This document shows positions 8,691 to 19,271 of a stretch of 64,000 bases of DNA, piece by piece. The DNA is from Halomonas sp. ML-15. Its GTDB lineage: Bacteria > Pseudomonadota > Gammaproteobacteria > Pseudomonadales > Halomonadaceae. The stretch covers positions 124,001-188,000 of the forward strand of contig NZ_JACXZT010000019.1 of NCBI RefSeq assembly GCF_014779595.1. Direction: 5' to 3'. The notes beneath the pieces were generated by a model. The model had not been told where the DNA came from. It worked only from the letters and a program-made list of their open reading frames with translations, and did no database searches. Position 1 is the first letter of the stretch; the number at the start of each line of letters is the position of its first letter. The translations under genes were made by a program, and so were the position numbers.

Positions 8691-8713
8691 GCGGGGGCGC
8701 TTCGCGCCCCCGC
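8691..8713 (+). terminator. hairpin between ndk and rlmN
   Basis: A perfect 10-bp stem GCGGGGGCGC / GCGCCCCCGC with a TTC loop begins 24 bp after the ndk stop. No T-tract follows, so it may be a weak terminator or a 3'-end stabiliser. Confidence 0.5.
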
Positions 8714-8735
8714 CCCACCGACCCGCTGACCGCCC

Positions 8736-9863
8736 ATGACTGCCACTACCGCTCCCGAACGCACCAACCTGCTGGGCCTGTCCCGTGAGCAGATGGAGGC
8801 CTTCTTTCTCTCTATCGGCGAGAAGAAGTTCCGCGCTGCCCAGGTCATGAAGTGGATCCACCACGAAGGCTGCGACGACTTCGAGGCCATGACCAACCTG
8901 TCCAAGGCACTCCGTGCGCGTCTTTCCGAGGTCGCCGAGATACGCGGGCCAGGGGTGATCTATGAAGGCACGTCCAGCGACGGCACCCGCAAGTGGGTGC
9001 TCGAGGTGGAGGACGGCAGCTACGTGGAGACCGTGCTGATTCCGGCCGACAGCGGCTCACGCCGCACCCTGTGCGTGTCATCTCAGGTCGGCTGCTCGCT
9101 GGACTGCAGTTTCTGCTCCACCGGCAAGCAGGGATTTCAGCGTAACCTTACCGCCGCCGAGATCATCGGCCAGGTATGGGTGGCCAGCCGCAGTGCCGGG
9201 CCGCAGAAGGACACCGCTCAACGCGCCGTCACCAACGTGGTGATGATGGGCATGGGCGAGCCGCTGATGAATTACGACAACGTGGTGCCGGCGATGAAGC
9301 TGATGCTCGACGACAGTGCCTATGGCCTGTCCAAGCGTCGCGTCACCCTGTCCACCTCCGGCGTAGTGCCGATGATCGACAAGCTCGGCGACGATATCGA
9401 CGTGAGCCTGGCGATCTCGCTGCATGCCGCTACCGACGAGCTGCGCAGCGAACTAGTACCGATCAATCGCAAGTACAACATCCGCGCCCTACTCGACGCC
9501 TGCCAGCGTTACCTGGCCAAGTGTGATAGCGCCCGGGTGGTGACCATCGAGTATACCCTGATCAAGGACGTCAACGATCAGCAGCAGCACGCCACCCAGT
9601 TGGCCGAACTGCTGCGCGAGCTGCCGTGCAAGATCAACCTGATCCCGTTCAACCCCTTCCCACACTCGGGGTATGAGAAGCCGTCGCGTAATCAGGTGAT
9701 GCGTTTCCAGCAGTGGCTCTACGAGCTGGGCTACAATGCGCCGATCCGCACCACCCGTGGCGACGACATCGACGCCGCCTGCGGTCAGTTGGTGGGACGC
9801 GTCAAGGATCGCACCAAGCGCCATGCCCGCTATATTCAATCGATTCAGCTCGACGCCGACTGA
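8736..9863 (+). CDS. rlmN: dual-specificity 23S rRNA/tRNA adenine C2-methyltransferase RlmN
   Basis: Radical-SAM enzyme that methylates C2 of A2503 in 23S rRNA and A37 in some tRNAs. The cluster-binding CxxxCxxC is at Cys120, Cys124 and Cys127 ([10 protein letters not shown]). The methyl-carrying C-terminal cysteine is in [10 protein letters not shown]. The 375-residue length is normal. It is followed by pilF, rodZ, ispG and hisS, the conserved gammaproteobacterial order. Confidence 0.95.
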   Translation: MTATTAPERTNLLGLSREQMEAFFLSIGEKKFRAAQVMKWIHHEGCDDFEAMTNLSKALRARLSEVAEIRGPGVIYEGTSSDGTRKWVLEVEDGSYVETVLIPADSGSRRTLCVSSQVGCSLDCSFCSTGKQGFQRNLTAAEIIGQVWVASRSAGPQKDTAQRAVTNVVMMGMGEPLMNYDNVVPAMKLMLDDSAYGLSKRRVTLSTSGVVPMIDKLGDDIDVSLAISLHAATDELRSELVPINRKYNIRALLDACQRYLAKCDSARVVTIEYTLIKDVNDQQQHATQLAELLRELPCKINLIPFNPFPHSGYEKPSRNQVMRFQQWLYELGYNAPIRTTRGDDIDAACGQLVGRVKDRTKRHARYIQSIQLDAD

Positions 9864-9993
9864 GGCGGGTGGCGACCTTGACTTCAACCAGACACAGCGC
9901 TTTGATGGGTAGGTTTTTCAAGCTGTTGTTGTATCCTGCAGCCACCGCGCGGCTGCTAGATGCCGCTTCTTTCCCATGCGCCGAGAGGACTCG

Positions 9994-10740
9994 ATGATCC
10001 GTCGCCATGCCACGCCAGGACGCTGCTCGATACGGCCGCTGCTGATCGGCCTGATCGGTGCCGCATGGCTGGCCGGCTGCAGCAGCCAAGCAGTGCAAAC
10101 GGAGAGCGGCACCAACCCCGCCGAGGCTTACACACAACTGGGCATGGCGTACCTCGAACGCGACAACCTGCCACGCGCCCAGGGCGCCTTGAATCGCGCC
10201 CTCGAAGCGGCTCCCAACGATGCCGAGACACTCCAGGCGCTGGCCATGGTCTATCAGCGCCAAGGCGAGAGCGAGCTCGCCGACGAACACTTCCAGCGCG
10301 CCCTATCAGCCAACGCCGGCTTTACCCGGGCACGCAACAACTACGCGGCCTTCCTGTATGACCAGGGCCGCCTCACAGAGGCCTGCACTCAGCTCGAGCA
10401 GGCCACCCAAGACACTCAGTACGACAACCGCGCCCAGCTATTTGCCAACCTGGGCCAGTGCCAGCGGGAAATGGGCAACCTCGGGGCGGCAGTAACCAGT
10501 CTCGAGCGCGCCCAGGCCATCGATTCACGCAACCCACGTAGCTATTTCACGCTGGCCGAGATCGAATACGCCCAGGGCAATCATTCACAGGCCTGGGAGC
10601 AGCTGCAATCGTTCATGCGCCTGGCCGGCTCTACGCCGGACAGTCTCGAACTCGCCCGCGACATCGCCGATGCGCGCGGCGACACAGAGAACCGGCGTTT
10701 CTTCACCGAGCAGCTAAATGCCCTGGGTAATGCACCCTGA
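9994..10740 (+). CDS. pilF: type IV pilus biogenesis/stability lipoprotein PilF (PilW)
   Basis: TPR lipoprotein that assists assembly and outer-membrane localisation of the PilQ secretin. The start at MIRRHATPG was chosen because GAGG precedes it by 6 nt. The lipobox AWLAGC lies after a hydrophobic stretch (about residues 15-28). Tetratricopeptide repeats begin at AEAYTQLGMAYLERDNL and continue at about 34-residue spacing to the C-terminus. It occupies the normal slot between rlmN and rodZ. No other pilus gene is visible here, so pilus function itself cannot be confirmed. Confidence 0.88.
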   Translation: MIRRHATPGRCSIRPLLIGLIGAAWLAGCSSQAVQTESGTNPAEAYTQLGMAYLERDNLPRAQGALNRALEAAPNDAETLQALAMVYQRQGESELADEHFQRALSANAGFTRARNNYAAFLYDQGRLTEACTQLEQATQDTQYDNRAQLFANLGQCQREMGNLGAAVTSLERAQAIDSRNPRSYFTLAEIEYAQGNHSQAWEQLQSFMRLAGSTPDSLELARDIADARGDTENRRFFTEQLNALGNAP

Positions 10741-10770
10741 TCACCGAATCTTGACGAAGGATGCTCAGCC

Positions 10771-11820
10771 ATGAGCGACACTCACGATAACGACGTAGCG
10801 GACTTTGCCCCCCAGTCGTCACCCGGCGACCTGCTGAAGCGCGAACGCGAGCGCCAGGGCATGCCGCTCGACGAGGTGGCTACCGCCCTCAATCTTCGCC
10901 CTGCGGTAGTCCGCGGACTGGAGAGCGACAGCTACGACGAGGTACCGGTGGCCGCCTATCGCCGCGGCTACCTGCGCGCCTACTCACGGCTGTTGGGTAT
11001 CGACGACAAGCCGGTCATCGCTGCCTACAACAATCACTTCGGCGGCGCCGAGACCGAGCGCAAGGTGACTCCGGTCCACGTCACCAAGCCACCCTCCAAA
11101 CTCGGCGCCTGGTTATTCAAGCTGGTCACCTTGCTGGTGATAGCCGCACTGATCGCCCTGACCCTGCTGTGGTGGCAGAGCCGCGAGGGCACCGATCTGC
11201 TGGGCATGGGCGGCGGCGAGCCGGTAGCCGTCGATACGCTCGACGGCACCACCATTACCGAGGGCGAAGAGGACGCCGCTGCCGAGAGCGAGCCGCTGCC
11301 CCCGCTGCCGGACGACGAGAGCGACCTGGGCCTGGTCGACGACGCCGTCCTCAACGACCCCGTCGCCGATGACGCCTTGCTGGCCGATGATCCACAAACC
11401 GGTGCTCCCGTCGACGAACCGAGCGATGCTCCTCTGGTCGAAGATCCAGCACTGACCGAGGCGCCCGCAGAAGAGGACGCGGCAAGCGACGACGATCAGG
11501 CGGTAGGCGACCTGGCCGAAGCCGCCACTGCCGAGGTCGAAGAGAGCGCCGCCGCCGATGACGATGCCGCCACCGGCCCCGGCGTACTGCAGCTGACCTT
11601 CAACGAGCAGTCCTGGACCGAGATCTTCGATGCCGGCAACCAGCGCGTATTCGTCGGCCTGCAGGAGCCCGGCACCCAAGCTACCGTAGAGGGCGAACCG
11701 CCCTTCCGCCTTACCGTAGGCAACGTCACCGGCGTCGAGCTGCGCTATCTCGGCGAAGAGGTCGACCTGGTCGGCTATGCCGGCAGCAACAACGTTGCCC
11801 GCTTCACCCTGGGAGAATGA
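10771..11820 (+). CDS. rodZ: cytoskeletal protein RodZ
   Basis: Bitopic protein linking MreB to the cell-wall elongation machinery. The N-terminal HTH_25 domain (about residues 18-75; [12 protein letters not shown]) is followed by [14 protein letters not shown], one membrane helix (about 110-131) and a very acidic, Ala/Asp/Glu-rich linker (about 150-265). A C-terminal DUF4115 beta-domain follows ([17 protein letters not shown]). The linker's acidity fits a halophile. It is flanked by pilF and ispG as usual. Confidence 0.92.
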   Translation: MSDTHDNDVADFAPQSSPGDLLKRERERQGMPLDEVATALNLRPAVVRGLESDSYDEVPVAAYRRGYLRAYSRLLGIDDKPVIAAYNNHFGGAETERKVTPVHVTKPPSKLGAWLFKLVTLLVIAALIALTLLWWQSREGTDLLGMGGGEPVAVDTLDGTTITEGEEDAAAESEPLPPLPDDESDLGLVDDAVLNDPVADDALLADDPQTGAPVDEPSDAPLVEDPALTEAPAEEDAASDDDQAVGDLAEAATAEVEESAAADDDAATGPGVLQLTFNEQSWTEIFDAGNQRVFVGLQEPGTQATVEGEPPFRLTVGNVTGVELRYLGEEVDLVGYAGSNNVARFTLGE

Positions 11821-11830
11821 CCTAGTCACC

Positions 11831-12946
11831 ATGCACGCTCAGTCTCCAATCACACGTCGCCAGTCACGCCAGATCCACGTCGGCTCGGTCGCCGTCGGCG
11901 GCGGTGCGCCGATCTCGGTGCAGAGCATGACCAATACCGACACCCTCGACGTGGCTGCCACCGTGGCGCAGATTCGCCAGCTCGAGACCGCCGGCGCCGA
12001 TATCGTGCGCGTCTCGGTGCCCGATATGGACGCCGCCGAGGCCTTCGGCAAGATCAAGCGCGAAGTCGAGGTGCCGCTGGTCGCCGATATTCACTTCGAC
12101 TACAAGATCGCCCTGCGCGTCGCCGAACTCGGCGTCGACTGCCTGCGCATCAACCCCGGCAACATCGGCCGCGAAGAGCGGGTACGAGCGGTAGTTTCCG
12201 CGGCCCGCGACAACGGCATCCCGATCCGCATCGGCGTCAACGCCGGCTCGCTGGAGAAGGATCTGCAGAAGAAGTACGGCGAGCCGACGCCGGCAGCGCT
12301 GGTGGAGTCGGCGATGCGTCATATCGACCATCTCGAACGCCTCGACTTCCCCGACTTCAAGGTCAGCGTCAAGGCCTCCGACGTGTTCATGGCGGTGGCC
12401 GCCTACCGCGACCTGGCGAGCCGTATCGAACAGCCACTGCACCTGGGTATCACCGAGGCCGGCGGACTGCGCTCGGGCACCGTCAAATCGTCGATCGGCC
12501 TCGGCATGCTGCTGATGGACGGTATCGGCGATACCATCCGCGTATCGCTGGCCGCCGATCCCGTCGAGGAGATCAAGGTCGGCTTCGATATGCTCAAGAG
12601 CCTGCGGTTGCGCAGCAAGGGCATCAACTTCATCGCCTGCCCCAGTTGCTCGCGGCAGAACTTCGACGTGATCGGCACCATGAATGCTCTCGAGGAACGC
12701 CTCGAAGACATCATGACACCGCTCGACGTGTCGGTGATCGGCTGCGTGGTCAACGGCCCCGGTGAGGCCAAGGAAGTCGATGTCGGCCTGACCGGCGGCA
12801 GCCCCGCCAACCTGGTGTATATCGACGGCAAACCCGCCAGCAAGCTGCGCAACGATCACCTGGTCGACGACCTCGAGCGTCTGATCCGGGAGCGCGTACG
12901 CCTCAAAGAGCAGGCCGAACAGGACGTGATCGCCCGGGACCTCTGA
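11831..12946 (+). CDS. ispG: 4-hydroxy-3-methylbut-2-en-1-yl diphosphate synthase IspG (GcpE)
   Basis: Penultimate enzyme of the MEP isoprenoid pathway, converting MEcPP to HMBPP with a [4Fe-4S] cluster. The 371-residue protein starts [11 protein letters not shown] 10 bp after rodZ. The cluster ligands are visible as [10 protein letters not shown] and [10 protein letters not shown]. The TIM-barrel motif [12 protein letters not shown] and substrate loop RINPGNIG are intact. As an Fe-S enzyme it depends on the cluster machinery, most of which is missing from the nearby isc locus. Confidence 0.95.
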   Translation: MHAQSPITRRQSRQIHVGSVAVGGGAPISVQSMTNTDTLDVAATVAQIRQLETAGADIVRVSVPDMDAAEAFGKIKREVEVPLVADIHFDYKIALRVAELGVDCLRINPGNIGREERVRAVVSAARDNGIPIRIGVNAGSLEKDLQKKYGEPTPAALVESAMRHIDHLERLDFPDFKVSVKASDVFMAVAAYRDLASRIEQPLHLGITEAGGLRSGTVKSSIGLGMLLMDGIGDTIRVSLAADPVEEIKVGFDMLKSLRLRSKGINFIACPSCSRQNFDVIGTMNALEERLEDIMTPLDVSVIGCVVNGPGEAKEVDVGLTGGSPANLVYIDGKPASKLRNDHLVDDLERLIRERVRLKEQAEQDVIARDL

Positions 12947-12971
12947 AGGCCCGGCGATATGTAAGGAGCTA

Positions 12972-14264
12972 GTGTTGAGCCAGAAGAAGATCCAGGCCAT
13001 TCGTGGCATGAATGACCTGCTGCCCGACCAGTCACCGTACTGGCAGTATTTCGAGGCCCAGGTGCAGACCCTGATGCAGCGCTACGGCTATGCCGAGGTG
13101 CGCATGCCGATCGTCGAGCAGACGGCACTGTTCGCGCGCTCCATCGGCGAGGTCACCGACATCGTCGAGAAGGAAATGTACACCTTCGAGGACCGCAACG
13201 GCGACAGCCTCACCCTGCGCCCGGAAGGCACTGCCAGCTGCGTGCGCGCCGCCATGCAGCACGGGTTGCTGCACAACCAGACCCAACGGCTCTGGTATCA
13301 GGGCCCGATGTTCCGCCACGAGCGCCCCCAGAAGGGCCGCTATAGGCAGTTCCACCAGGTCGGCGTGGAGACCTTCGGTCTCGAAGGGCCGGATATCGAC
13401 GCCGAACTGATCCTGCTCTCGGCGCGGCTGTGGAAGCAGCTCGGCCTGCTCGATCACGTCACCCTGGAGCTCAACTCGTTGGGCTCGCTGGACGCCCGTG
13501 CCGCCTACCGCGACACCCTGGTGGCCTATTTCGAGCAGCATCACGAACTGCTCGACGAGGATTCCCGGCGGCGGCTTTCCAGCAACCCGCTGCGCATCCT
13601 CGACTCCAAGAATCCCGACATGGCGGCCATGCTCGACGCCGCGCCCCAGTTGATGGATCACCTCGACGCCGAGTCCCGCGAGCACTTCCAACAGCTCACC
13701 GCGATCCTCGACGCCGCCGGCATCGACTATGTGATCAACCCCCGCCTGGTGCGCGGCCTCGACTACTACTCGCGCAGCGTGTTCGAGTGGACGACCAGCG
13801 CGCTGGGCAGCCAGGGCACGGTATGTGCCGGCGGCCGCTACGACGGCCTGGTCGAGCAGCTGGGCGGCAAACCCACCCCGGCGGTGGGCTTCGCCATGGG
13901 TATCGAGAGACTGATCCTGCTGCTGGAGACCCTCGAGCTGGTGCCCGAGGAGGCCACGCCGGCCCTCGATCTCTACCTGCTGGGCATGGATGCTGCTGCC
14001 AGCCGCGAGGCCCTGCTGCTCGGCGAGACACTGCGCGAGGCGCTGCCCGCGCTGCGCGTGCAGGTGCACTGCGGTGGCGGCAGCTTCAAGAGCCAGATCA
14101 AGAAAGCCGACAAGAGTGGCGCACGGCTGGCGCTACTGCTGGGCGAAGATGAGCTCGCCGCAGGCACGGTAACCGTGAAGTTTCTGCGCGACGATCGCGA
14201 ACAGTGCAGCCTGCCGCGCGACGGCCTGGCCGCGGCGCTGTCCGAACTGCTGAGCGTCGCTTGA
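12972..14264 (+). CDS. hisS: histidyl-tRNA synthetase
   Basis: Class II aminoacyl-tRNA synthetase. Motif 2 ([16 protein letters not shown], about residues 114-129), the histidine-specific loop [14 protein letters not shown] (about 259-272), and motif 3 ([13 protein letters not shown]) are all present, followed by the anticodon-binding domain. AAGGAG precedes two adjacent possible starts, GTG at 12972 and TTG at 12975. The TTG has better spacing, so the protein may begin one codon later. Gene order continues to yfgM, as in E. coli. Confidence 0.94.
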   Translation: MLSQKKIQAIRGMNDLLPDQSPYWQYFEAQVQTLMQRYGYAEVRMPIVEQTALFARSIGEVTDIVEKEMYTFEDRNGDSLTLRPEGTASCVRAAMQHGLLHNQTQRLWYQGPMFRHERPQKGRYRQFHQVGVETFGLEGPDIDAELILLSARLWKQLGLLDHVTLELNSLGSLDARAAYRDTLVAYFEQHHELLDEDSRRRLSSNPLRILDSKNPDMAAMLDAAPQLMDHLDAESREHFQQLTAILDAAGIDYVINPRLVRGLDYYSRSVFEWTTSALGSQGTVCAGGRYDGLVEQLGGKPTPAVGFAMGIERLILLLETLELVPEEATPALDLYLLGMDAAASREALLLGETLREALPALRVQVHCGGGSFKSQIKKADKSGARLALLLGEDELAAGTVTVKFLRDDREQCSLPRDGLAAALSELLSVA

Positions 14265-14319
14265 CCGCCGCGGCGCACGAGCGCTGCGGCATGCATTCCG
14301 AATTCAGAGGAGACCGCCC

Positions 14320-14979
14320 GTGGCGGAGCTGAGAAGCGAAGAAGAGCAGCTTGATGCCATCAAGGCCTGGTGGAAGAACAATGGCACCTCGCTGATTGCC
14401 GGGGTGGTGATCGCCATTTCCGGTGTGCTGGGCTGGAACGCCTGGCAGAACTATCAGGAGAATCAAGCTGAAGCGGCCTCGCTGCGCTATCAGCAGCTGC
14501 TCAGCCTGGCCGCCGATCCCGACCTCGATGAGGGCGGCCGCGCCGAAGCGCGCGGGCTGATCGACGAAATCACCGATAACCACGGCCGCACGCTCTACGC
14601 CGATCTGGCGCAGTTGATCGAGGCGCGCCTGGCAGTCGCCGAGGGCGATCTGGCCTCGGCGCGTGCCGCCCTCGGCGACGTCGTCGACGGCAATGCCCGC
14701 GACTACGTCCAGGCCCTGGCGCGGCTGCGCCTGGCCCGGGTACAGATCGCCGACGGCAATCCCGAGGCGGCCCTCGAGGTGCTCGACAGCGGCATCCCCG
14801 ATTCGCTAGCGGCCCAGCGCGAGGATATTCGCGGCGATGCCTTCGTCGCGCTGGAGCGCGACGACGACGCCCGCAACGCCTACCGCCAAGCCATGGCGCT
14901 GGCCGTGGAATACGGCCAGTCGCTGTACGGCGTACAACTCAAGCTCGACAACCTCGGTGCGGAGGATGCCACCCTATGA
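14320..14979 (+). CDS. yfgM: YfgM-like tetratricopeptide ancillary SecYEG translocon protein
   Basis: Inner-membrane protein with a short cytoplasmic N-terminus (SEEEQLDAIKAWWKNNG), one membrane helix (about residues 25-43) and a periplasmic TPR-like domain. In E. coli YfgM partners the chaperone PpiD at the Sec translocon. It has a GTG start preceded by AGAGGAG. The 219-residue length is normal. It overlaps bamB by 4 bp (ATGA), indicating translational coupling. Confidence 0.88.
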   Translation: MAELRSEEEQLDAIKAWWKNNGTSLIAGVVIAISGVLGWNAWQNYQENQAEAASLRYQQLLSLAADPDLDEGGRAEARGLIDEITDNHGRTLYADLAQLIEARLAVAEGDLASARAALGDVVDGNARDYVQALARLRLARVQIADGNPEAALEVLDSGIPDSLAAQREDIRGDAFVALERDDDARNAYRQAMALAVEYGQSLYGVQLKLDNLGAEDATL

Positions 14980-16127
14980 AACCGACTCTCGTGATCGCCG
15001 CCGCGGCGCTGGCCCTGCTGGCCGGCTGTGCCGGCAAGGTGGAACCGCAGTATCCGCCCAAGGAGCTGACCAGCTTCGATGAGCAGGCCAACCTGAATAC
15101 TGCCTGGAGCCAGCGCGTCGGTCGCGGCCTGGGCCGTGCCACCTACCCCATCGGCCCGTCACGTGAAGACGGCGTGATCTTCGCCGCCGACGAGCGCGGT
15201 GAGGTCTATGCGCTGGACGCCGAGAGCGGCGACACCCTATGGCGCAAGGACCTCGATACGCCGGTCTCCAGCGGTCTCAACGCGGTGGCCGGCCAGGTCT
15301 ACCTGGGTACCCGCAACGGCGAAGTGTTGGCGCTGAACCAGAACGATGGCGAGATCGTGTGGCGTACCCGGGTCTCCAGCGAGGTGCTGGCCGCGCCCCA
15401 GGCCAACCAGCAGCTGCTGGTGGTACAGAGCGTTGACGGCAACGTCACCGCCCTGGATCGCAGCAGCGGCAATGAGGTGTGGGTGCACTCCAGCTCCCAG
15501 CCGGCGCTGACCCTGCGCGGCACCGGCACGCCCCAGGTCATCGACCCGGTAACTTTCGTCGGCTTCGCCAACGGCCGCCTGGCCACCCTCGACAACCGCA
15601 GCGGCCAGCCGCTGATGGAGATGCGCGTTGCCGTACCCCAGGGCCGTACCGAGGTCGACCGCCTGGTGGATCTCGACGGTCAGCCACTGCTGACCCCCGA
15701 CGGGCGTCTCTACGTGACCAGCTACAACGGCCGCCTGCTGGCCATGGAGGCCACCTCCGGCGAGATCCTGTGGGAGCGCGAGCACTCCAGCTATCTCTCG
15801 CCGCTGCTGGTTGGCGATACCCTCTACACGGTCAATGAAGCGAGCCACATCCTGGCCCTCGATGCCCTCTCCGGACGCCTGCTGTGGCGTTCCGAAGACT
15901 TCGAAGGCCGCTGGATCACCGCCCCGGCGCTGGCCGACAACAAGCTGGTGTTCGGTGACTTCGAGGGCTACGTTCACCTGCTCGACCGCAACAGTGGCGA
16001 CGTCATTGGCCGCACCCGGGTCAACCGCTCGGGTATCAGCCTGCGCCCGCTGACCGACGGCCGCTGGGTCTACGCCCTGGCCAACGACGGGCGCCTCGAA
16101 GCTCTGCAGATTCGCGAGACACAATGA
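14976..16127 (+). CDS. bamB: outer membrane protein assembly factor BamB
   Basis: Lipoprotein of the BAM complex that folds outer-membrane beta-barrels. The lipobox LLAGC lies at about residues 13-17. It is followed by an eight-bladed PQQ-type propeller: repeats such as [47 protein letters not shown] and [15 protein letters not shown] recur every 40 or so residues. The 383-residue length is typical. It overlaps yfgM upstream and der downstream by 4 bp each. Confidence 0.94.
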   Translation: MKPTLVIAAAALALLAGCAGKVEPQYPPKELTSFDEQANLNTAWSQRVGRGLGRATYPIGPSREDGVIFAADERGEVYALDAESGDTLWRKDLDTPVSSGLNAVAGQVYLGTRNGEVLALNQNDGEIVWRTRVSSEVLAAPQANQQLLVVQSVDGNVTALDRSSGNEVWVHSSSQPALTLRGTGTPQVIDPVTFVGFANGRLATLDNRSGQPLMEMRVAVPQGRTEVDRLVDLDGQPLLTPDGRLYVTSYNGRLLAMEATSGEILWEREHSSYLSPLLVGDTLYTVNEASHILALDALSGRLLWRSEDFEGRWITAPALADNKLVFGDFEGYVHLLDRNSGDVIGRTRVNRSGISLRPLTDGRWVYALANDGRLEALQIRETQ

Positions 16128-17527
16128 ACCCAGTCATCGCTCTGGTCGGCCGACCCAATGTCGGCAAGTCCACGCTCTTCAACCGCCTGACCCGCTCGCG
16201 GGACGCCCTGGTGGCCGACTTCCCGGGCCTCACCCGCGATCGCAAGTACGGTAACGGGGCGCTCGGCGACAAGACCTATACGGTGATCGACACCGGCGGC
16301 ATCAGCGGCGACGAAGATGGCATCGACGCGGCCATGGCCGAACAGTCGCTGCTGGCCATCGACGAAGCCGACATCGTGCTGTTCATGGTCGACGCCCGCG
16401 CCGGCCTGATCGCCGCCGACGAAGCGATCGCCAACCACCTGCGGGTCAACCAGAAGAAGACCTGGTTGGTGGTCAACAAGACCGACGGCCTCGAAGAGCA
16501 CTCCGCAATGGCCGATTTCTGGCAGTTGGGACTCGGCGACCCGCACGCCATCGCCGCCGCCCACGGCCGCAATGTCACCTCGCTGATCGACGCGGTGCTG
16601 GCGCCCTTCCCCGAGCGGGAAGAGAACGCCGCCCCGACGGATATCAGCAACGGCATTCGCATCGGGGTGATCGGGCGACCCAACGTCGGCAAGTCGACCC
16701 TGGTCAATCGCCTGCTCGGTGAAGAGCGAGTGGTAGTCTTCGACGAGGCCGGCACCACCCGCGATGCCATCGAGATCCCTTTCGAGCGCCGCGGCAAGCC
16801 CTATGTGCTGGTGGATACCGCCGGGGTACGGCGCCGCAAGAACGTCCGCGAGATCGCCGAGAAGTTCTCGATTATCAAGACCCTCGACGCCATCAAGGAG
16901 TGCCACGTGGCGATCATGGTGCTCGACGCCCGCAGCGGCCTGGTCGAGCAGGACCTGCATCTGCTCGACTATGTACTGAGCAGCGGTCGTGCCCTGGTAC
17001 TGGCGGTCAACAAGTGGGACGGTCTGGAGGCGGAAGCCAAGGACAAGATGCGCGCCGAGATCAAGCGCCGTCTGGGCTTCGCCGACTACGCCGAGATGCA
17101 CTTTATCTCGGCGCTGCACGGCACCGCGGTGGGCGACCTCTACCCCTCCATCGATCGCGCCTTCTCCTCGGCCAATAGCCACTGGTCGACCAATCGCCTG
17201 ACCACTATCCTGCAGGACGCGGTCAGCGATCATCAGCCACCGCTGGTCCACGGCCGCCGCATCAAGCTGCGCATGGCCCACCAGGGCGGCAGCAACCCGC
17301 CGATCATCGTGGTCCACGGCAACCAGACCGCGGCGCTGCCGGATGCCTACAAGCGCTACCTGACCAACACCTTCCGCAAGGTGCTCAAGGTGCGCGGCAC
17401 GCCGATTCGCTTCGAGTTCCGCTCCGGCAGCAATCCCTTCGACAGCGACGCCGGCGCCAGCGACCGCGAGAAGGCCAAGAAGCGTGAACTGGGCCGCACC
17501 AAGGAAGCGCGCAAGAATCGTCGCTGA
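16124..17527 (+). CDS. der: ribosome biogenesis GTPase Der (EngA)
   Basis: Tandem GTPase needed for 50S maturation. Two G domains are seen, each with [10 protein letters not shown] (residues 8-17 and about 182-191). The switch motifs LTRDRKYG and [10 protein letters not shown] and two NKxDG motifs (NKTDG, NKWDG) follow. The C-terminal KH-like domain ends in a basic tail ([20 protein letters not shown]). The 467-residue length is normal. It is the last gene of the forward run and is followed by a strong hairpin. Confidence 0.96.
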   Translation: MNPVIALVGRPNVGKSTLFNRLTRSRDALVADFPGLTRDRKYGNGALGDKTYTVIDTGGISGDEDGIDAAMAEQSLLAIDEADIVLFMVDARAGLIAADEAIANHLRVNQKKTWLVVNKTDGLEEHSAMADFWQLGLGDPHAIAAAHGRNVTSLIDAVLAPFPEREENAAPTDISNGIRIGVIGRPNVGKSTLVNRLLGEERVVVFDEAGTTRDAIEIPFERRGKPYVLVDTAGVRRRKNVREIAEKFSIIKTLDAIKECHVAIMVLDARSGLVEQDLHLLDYVLSSGRALVLAVNKWDGLEAEAKDKMRAEIKRRLGFADYAEMHFISALHGTAVGDLYPSIDRAFSSANSHWSTNRLTTILQDAVSDHQPPLVHGRRIKLRMAHQGGSNPPIIVVHGNQTAALPDAYKRYLTNTFRKVLKVRGTPIRFEFRSGSNPFDSDAGASDREKAKKRELGRTKEARKNRR

Positions 17528-17549
17528 CGGCCACTGGTATGCTTTGATT

Positions 17550-17582
17550 GCCGAGGGGCGCCTGAATCAGGCGCCCCTCGGC
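17550..17582. terminator. bidirectional terminator between der and the sugar dehydrogenase
   Basis: A near-perfect palindrome, GCCGAGGGGCGCCTGA / TCAGGCGCCCCTCGGC, with one central base lies between two convergent genes. TTT follows on the forward side. It can serve both der and the reverse-strand gene. Confidence 0.8.
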
Positions 17583-17587
17583 GTTTC

Positions 17588-18685
17588 TCAGGATGCCGGC
17601 ACGACCCGCACCAGCGCTCCCTCAGCGTGATCGGTGAGCAGGTAGAGATAGCCGTCGGGCCCCACCCGCACGTCACGGATACGCGCCTCGAGTTCCTCGA
17701 AGAGGACCTGCTGCTCGACCACGCGGCCCTCCTCGCGGACCAGACGCCGCACCTGCTGACCGGCCAATGCAGAGACGAACAGGTCGCCCTGCCAATCCGG
17801 GAAGGCTGCGCCGCGATAGAGCGCCATGCCAGAGGGCGCAATCGACGGCGTCCAGTGCAGCAACGGCGGGGTGAAGGCTGGCAGCTCGCGAAACGGCGTA
17901 ATCCGCGCCCCGGTATAGTCGACACCATGGGTGGTCAGCGGCCAACCGTAATTGGCGCCGGGCTGAATGCGGTTGAGTTCATCGCCGCCGCGAGGACCGT
18001 GCTCGTTGATCAGCAGCTCGTCTCGCTCGGCATCGAAGACGATGCCCTGGACGTTGCGATGACCGATGCTATAGAGCTCCGGGCGTGCCGTGTCGTCGCC
18101 GAGGAAGGGGTTATCGTCGGGCACCTGGCCATCAAGAGTCAGCCGCACCAGGCTGCCCAGATGGTTGGCGGCATTCTGTGCCTCCTCGCGATAGTCGAAA
18201 CCGTCACCGAGGGTCAATACCAGCGTCTCATCGGGCAGCAGCGCCATGCGACCACCATAGTGCGCCGCGCCACGCTTGGCCGGTGAGGCGCAGAACAGTA
18301 CCTCTCCGCCGCTGAGGCCCTCGCCGTTGAAGCGCGCCCGCCCCAGACAGGTATTGTTGGCGCTCAGGTCGCCATAGGCATAGCTCAGGTAGAGCAGCCC
18401 GCTGTCGTCGAAGTCTGGCGCCAACATCACCTCGAACAGCCCCGCCTGCGCCTCGGCGAAGACCTCGGGCACTCCGCTCAGCGGTTCCTCGCGCAAGCGC
18501 CCGTCGGCCTCGACAAGGCGCAGCCGCCCCGGGCGCTCGGTGACCAGCATGCGGCCATCGGGCAAGAACGCCAGCGACCAGGGGTGTTCGAGGCCCTCGG
18601 TCACGGTTTCGAGGCGATAGTCGGCGTGGGCCAGGCCCGTCAGCAGCAGCGTCACCATCATGCCCTGCATATATCGGCATATCAT
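17588..18685 (-). CDS. PQQ-dependent aldose sugar dehydrogenase family protein (YliI-like)
   Basis: Predicted periplasmic soluble glucose/sorbosone dehydrogenase-type propeller enzyme that oxidises aldoses with PQQ. A signal peptide (MVTLLLTGLAHA) precedes GLEHPWSLAFLPDGRMLVTERPGRL, the family hallmark. HRNVQGIVFD, EHGPRGGDELNRI and NYGWPLTTHGVDY follow in order. The 365-residue start (MICRYMQG) overlaps the upstream gene by 4 bp and follows GGGGAGA. No PQQ synthesis genes are nearby, so cofactor supply is uncertain. Confidence 0.85.
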   Translation of the reverse strand: MICRYMQGMMVTLLLTGLAHADYRLETVTEGLEHPWSLAFLPDGRMLVTERPGRLRLVEADGRLREEPLSGVPEVFAEAQAGLFEVMLAPDFDDSGLLYLSYAYGDLSANNTCLGRARFNGEGLSGGEVLFCASPAKRGAAHYGGRMALLPDETLVLTLGDGFDYREEAQNAANHLGSLVRLTLDGQVPDDNPFLGDDTARPELYSIGHRNVQGIVFDAERDELLINEHGPRGGDELNRIQPGANYGWPLTTHGVDYTGARITPFRELPAFTPPLLHWTPSIAPSGMALYRGAAFPDWQGDLFVSALAGQQVRRLVREEGRVVEQQVLFEELEARIRDVRVGPDGYLYLLTDHAEGALVRVVPAS

Positions 18686-19134
18686 GAGCGTCTCCCCACA
18701 CAACGGGCGTAGACCAAGCCGCCTAGCGCGGCGCCGGCGAGCATCGCCAGGGTGCCGGTCAGGCTACGCGTGGCGGCGATCAGGGTCGGCATCGGCGCCA
18801 TGGCGTCCACCACCATGAACGCCAGCCACACGCCCAGCGCAGCGGCCGCGGCGTACACCAGGCCGGCGGGGAGCGGCAGCCAGCGGCGGCCGAGCGCCGC
18901 CAGCGGCAGCGAAGCACTTAGTGCGGCCGCCATCAGGCCAGCATAGAGGGGAGCGAACCCGAGCAGGTCGTGGAAACTCGTGCTCAGCCGCGTGGCCAGG
19001 CTGATCTCGGCCCCCAGTGCGGCGAGTGCCGCCAGGTTGAACTGAGTCTGGATCAGTGAGCCGCTCAGGGTGGCGACCAGCAGCGCCAGCACGAAACCCA
19101 GCAGTCTCGCTCTCCATCTCGCCATCATCGACAT
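18682..19134 (-). CDS. four-helix membrane protein of unknown function
   Basis: This 150-residue protein has about four hydrophobic segments (residues 11-30, 55-75, 85-110, 125-145) and polar loops with FHDLLGFAPLYAG near the second. I do not recognise the family with certainty. It overlaps the sugar dehydrogenase start by 4 bp (ATGA), so the two are probably co-transcribed and translationally coupled. A role in electron transfer or anchoring with the dehydrogenase is possible but is inference only. Confidence 0.7.
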   Translation of the reverse strand: MSMMARWRARLLGFVLALLVATLSGSLIQTQFNLAALAALGAEISLATRLSTSFHDLLGFAPLYAGLMAAALSASLPLAALGRRWLPLPAGLVYAAAAALGVWLAFMVVDAMAPMPTLIAATRSLTGTLAMLAGAALGGLVYARCVGRRS

Positions 19135-19177
19135 TCCTTGGTCATTGGTTGGCGGTGACCACGCGGCGCGAAATATC

Positions 19178-19206
19178 TTGGCAACCCGCTACACTGGCCC
19201 TAGAAT
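19178..19206 (+). promoter_or_regulatory. sigma-70 promoter for the 207-residue lipoprotein
   Basis: TTGGCA and TAGAAT are separated by 17 bp, about 65 bp before the next forward start codon. Confidence 0.5.
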
Positions 19207-19271
19207 GCGCGCGCCCCGCGGCCGCTCCCGGGTGCACCCGGCTATTATCCCATGCCCAGGAGTTCATGATC

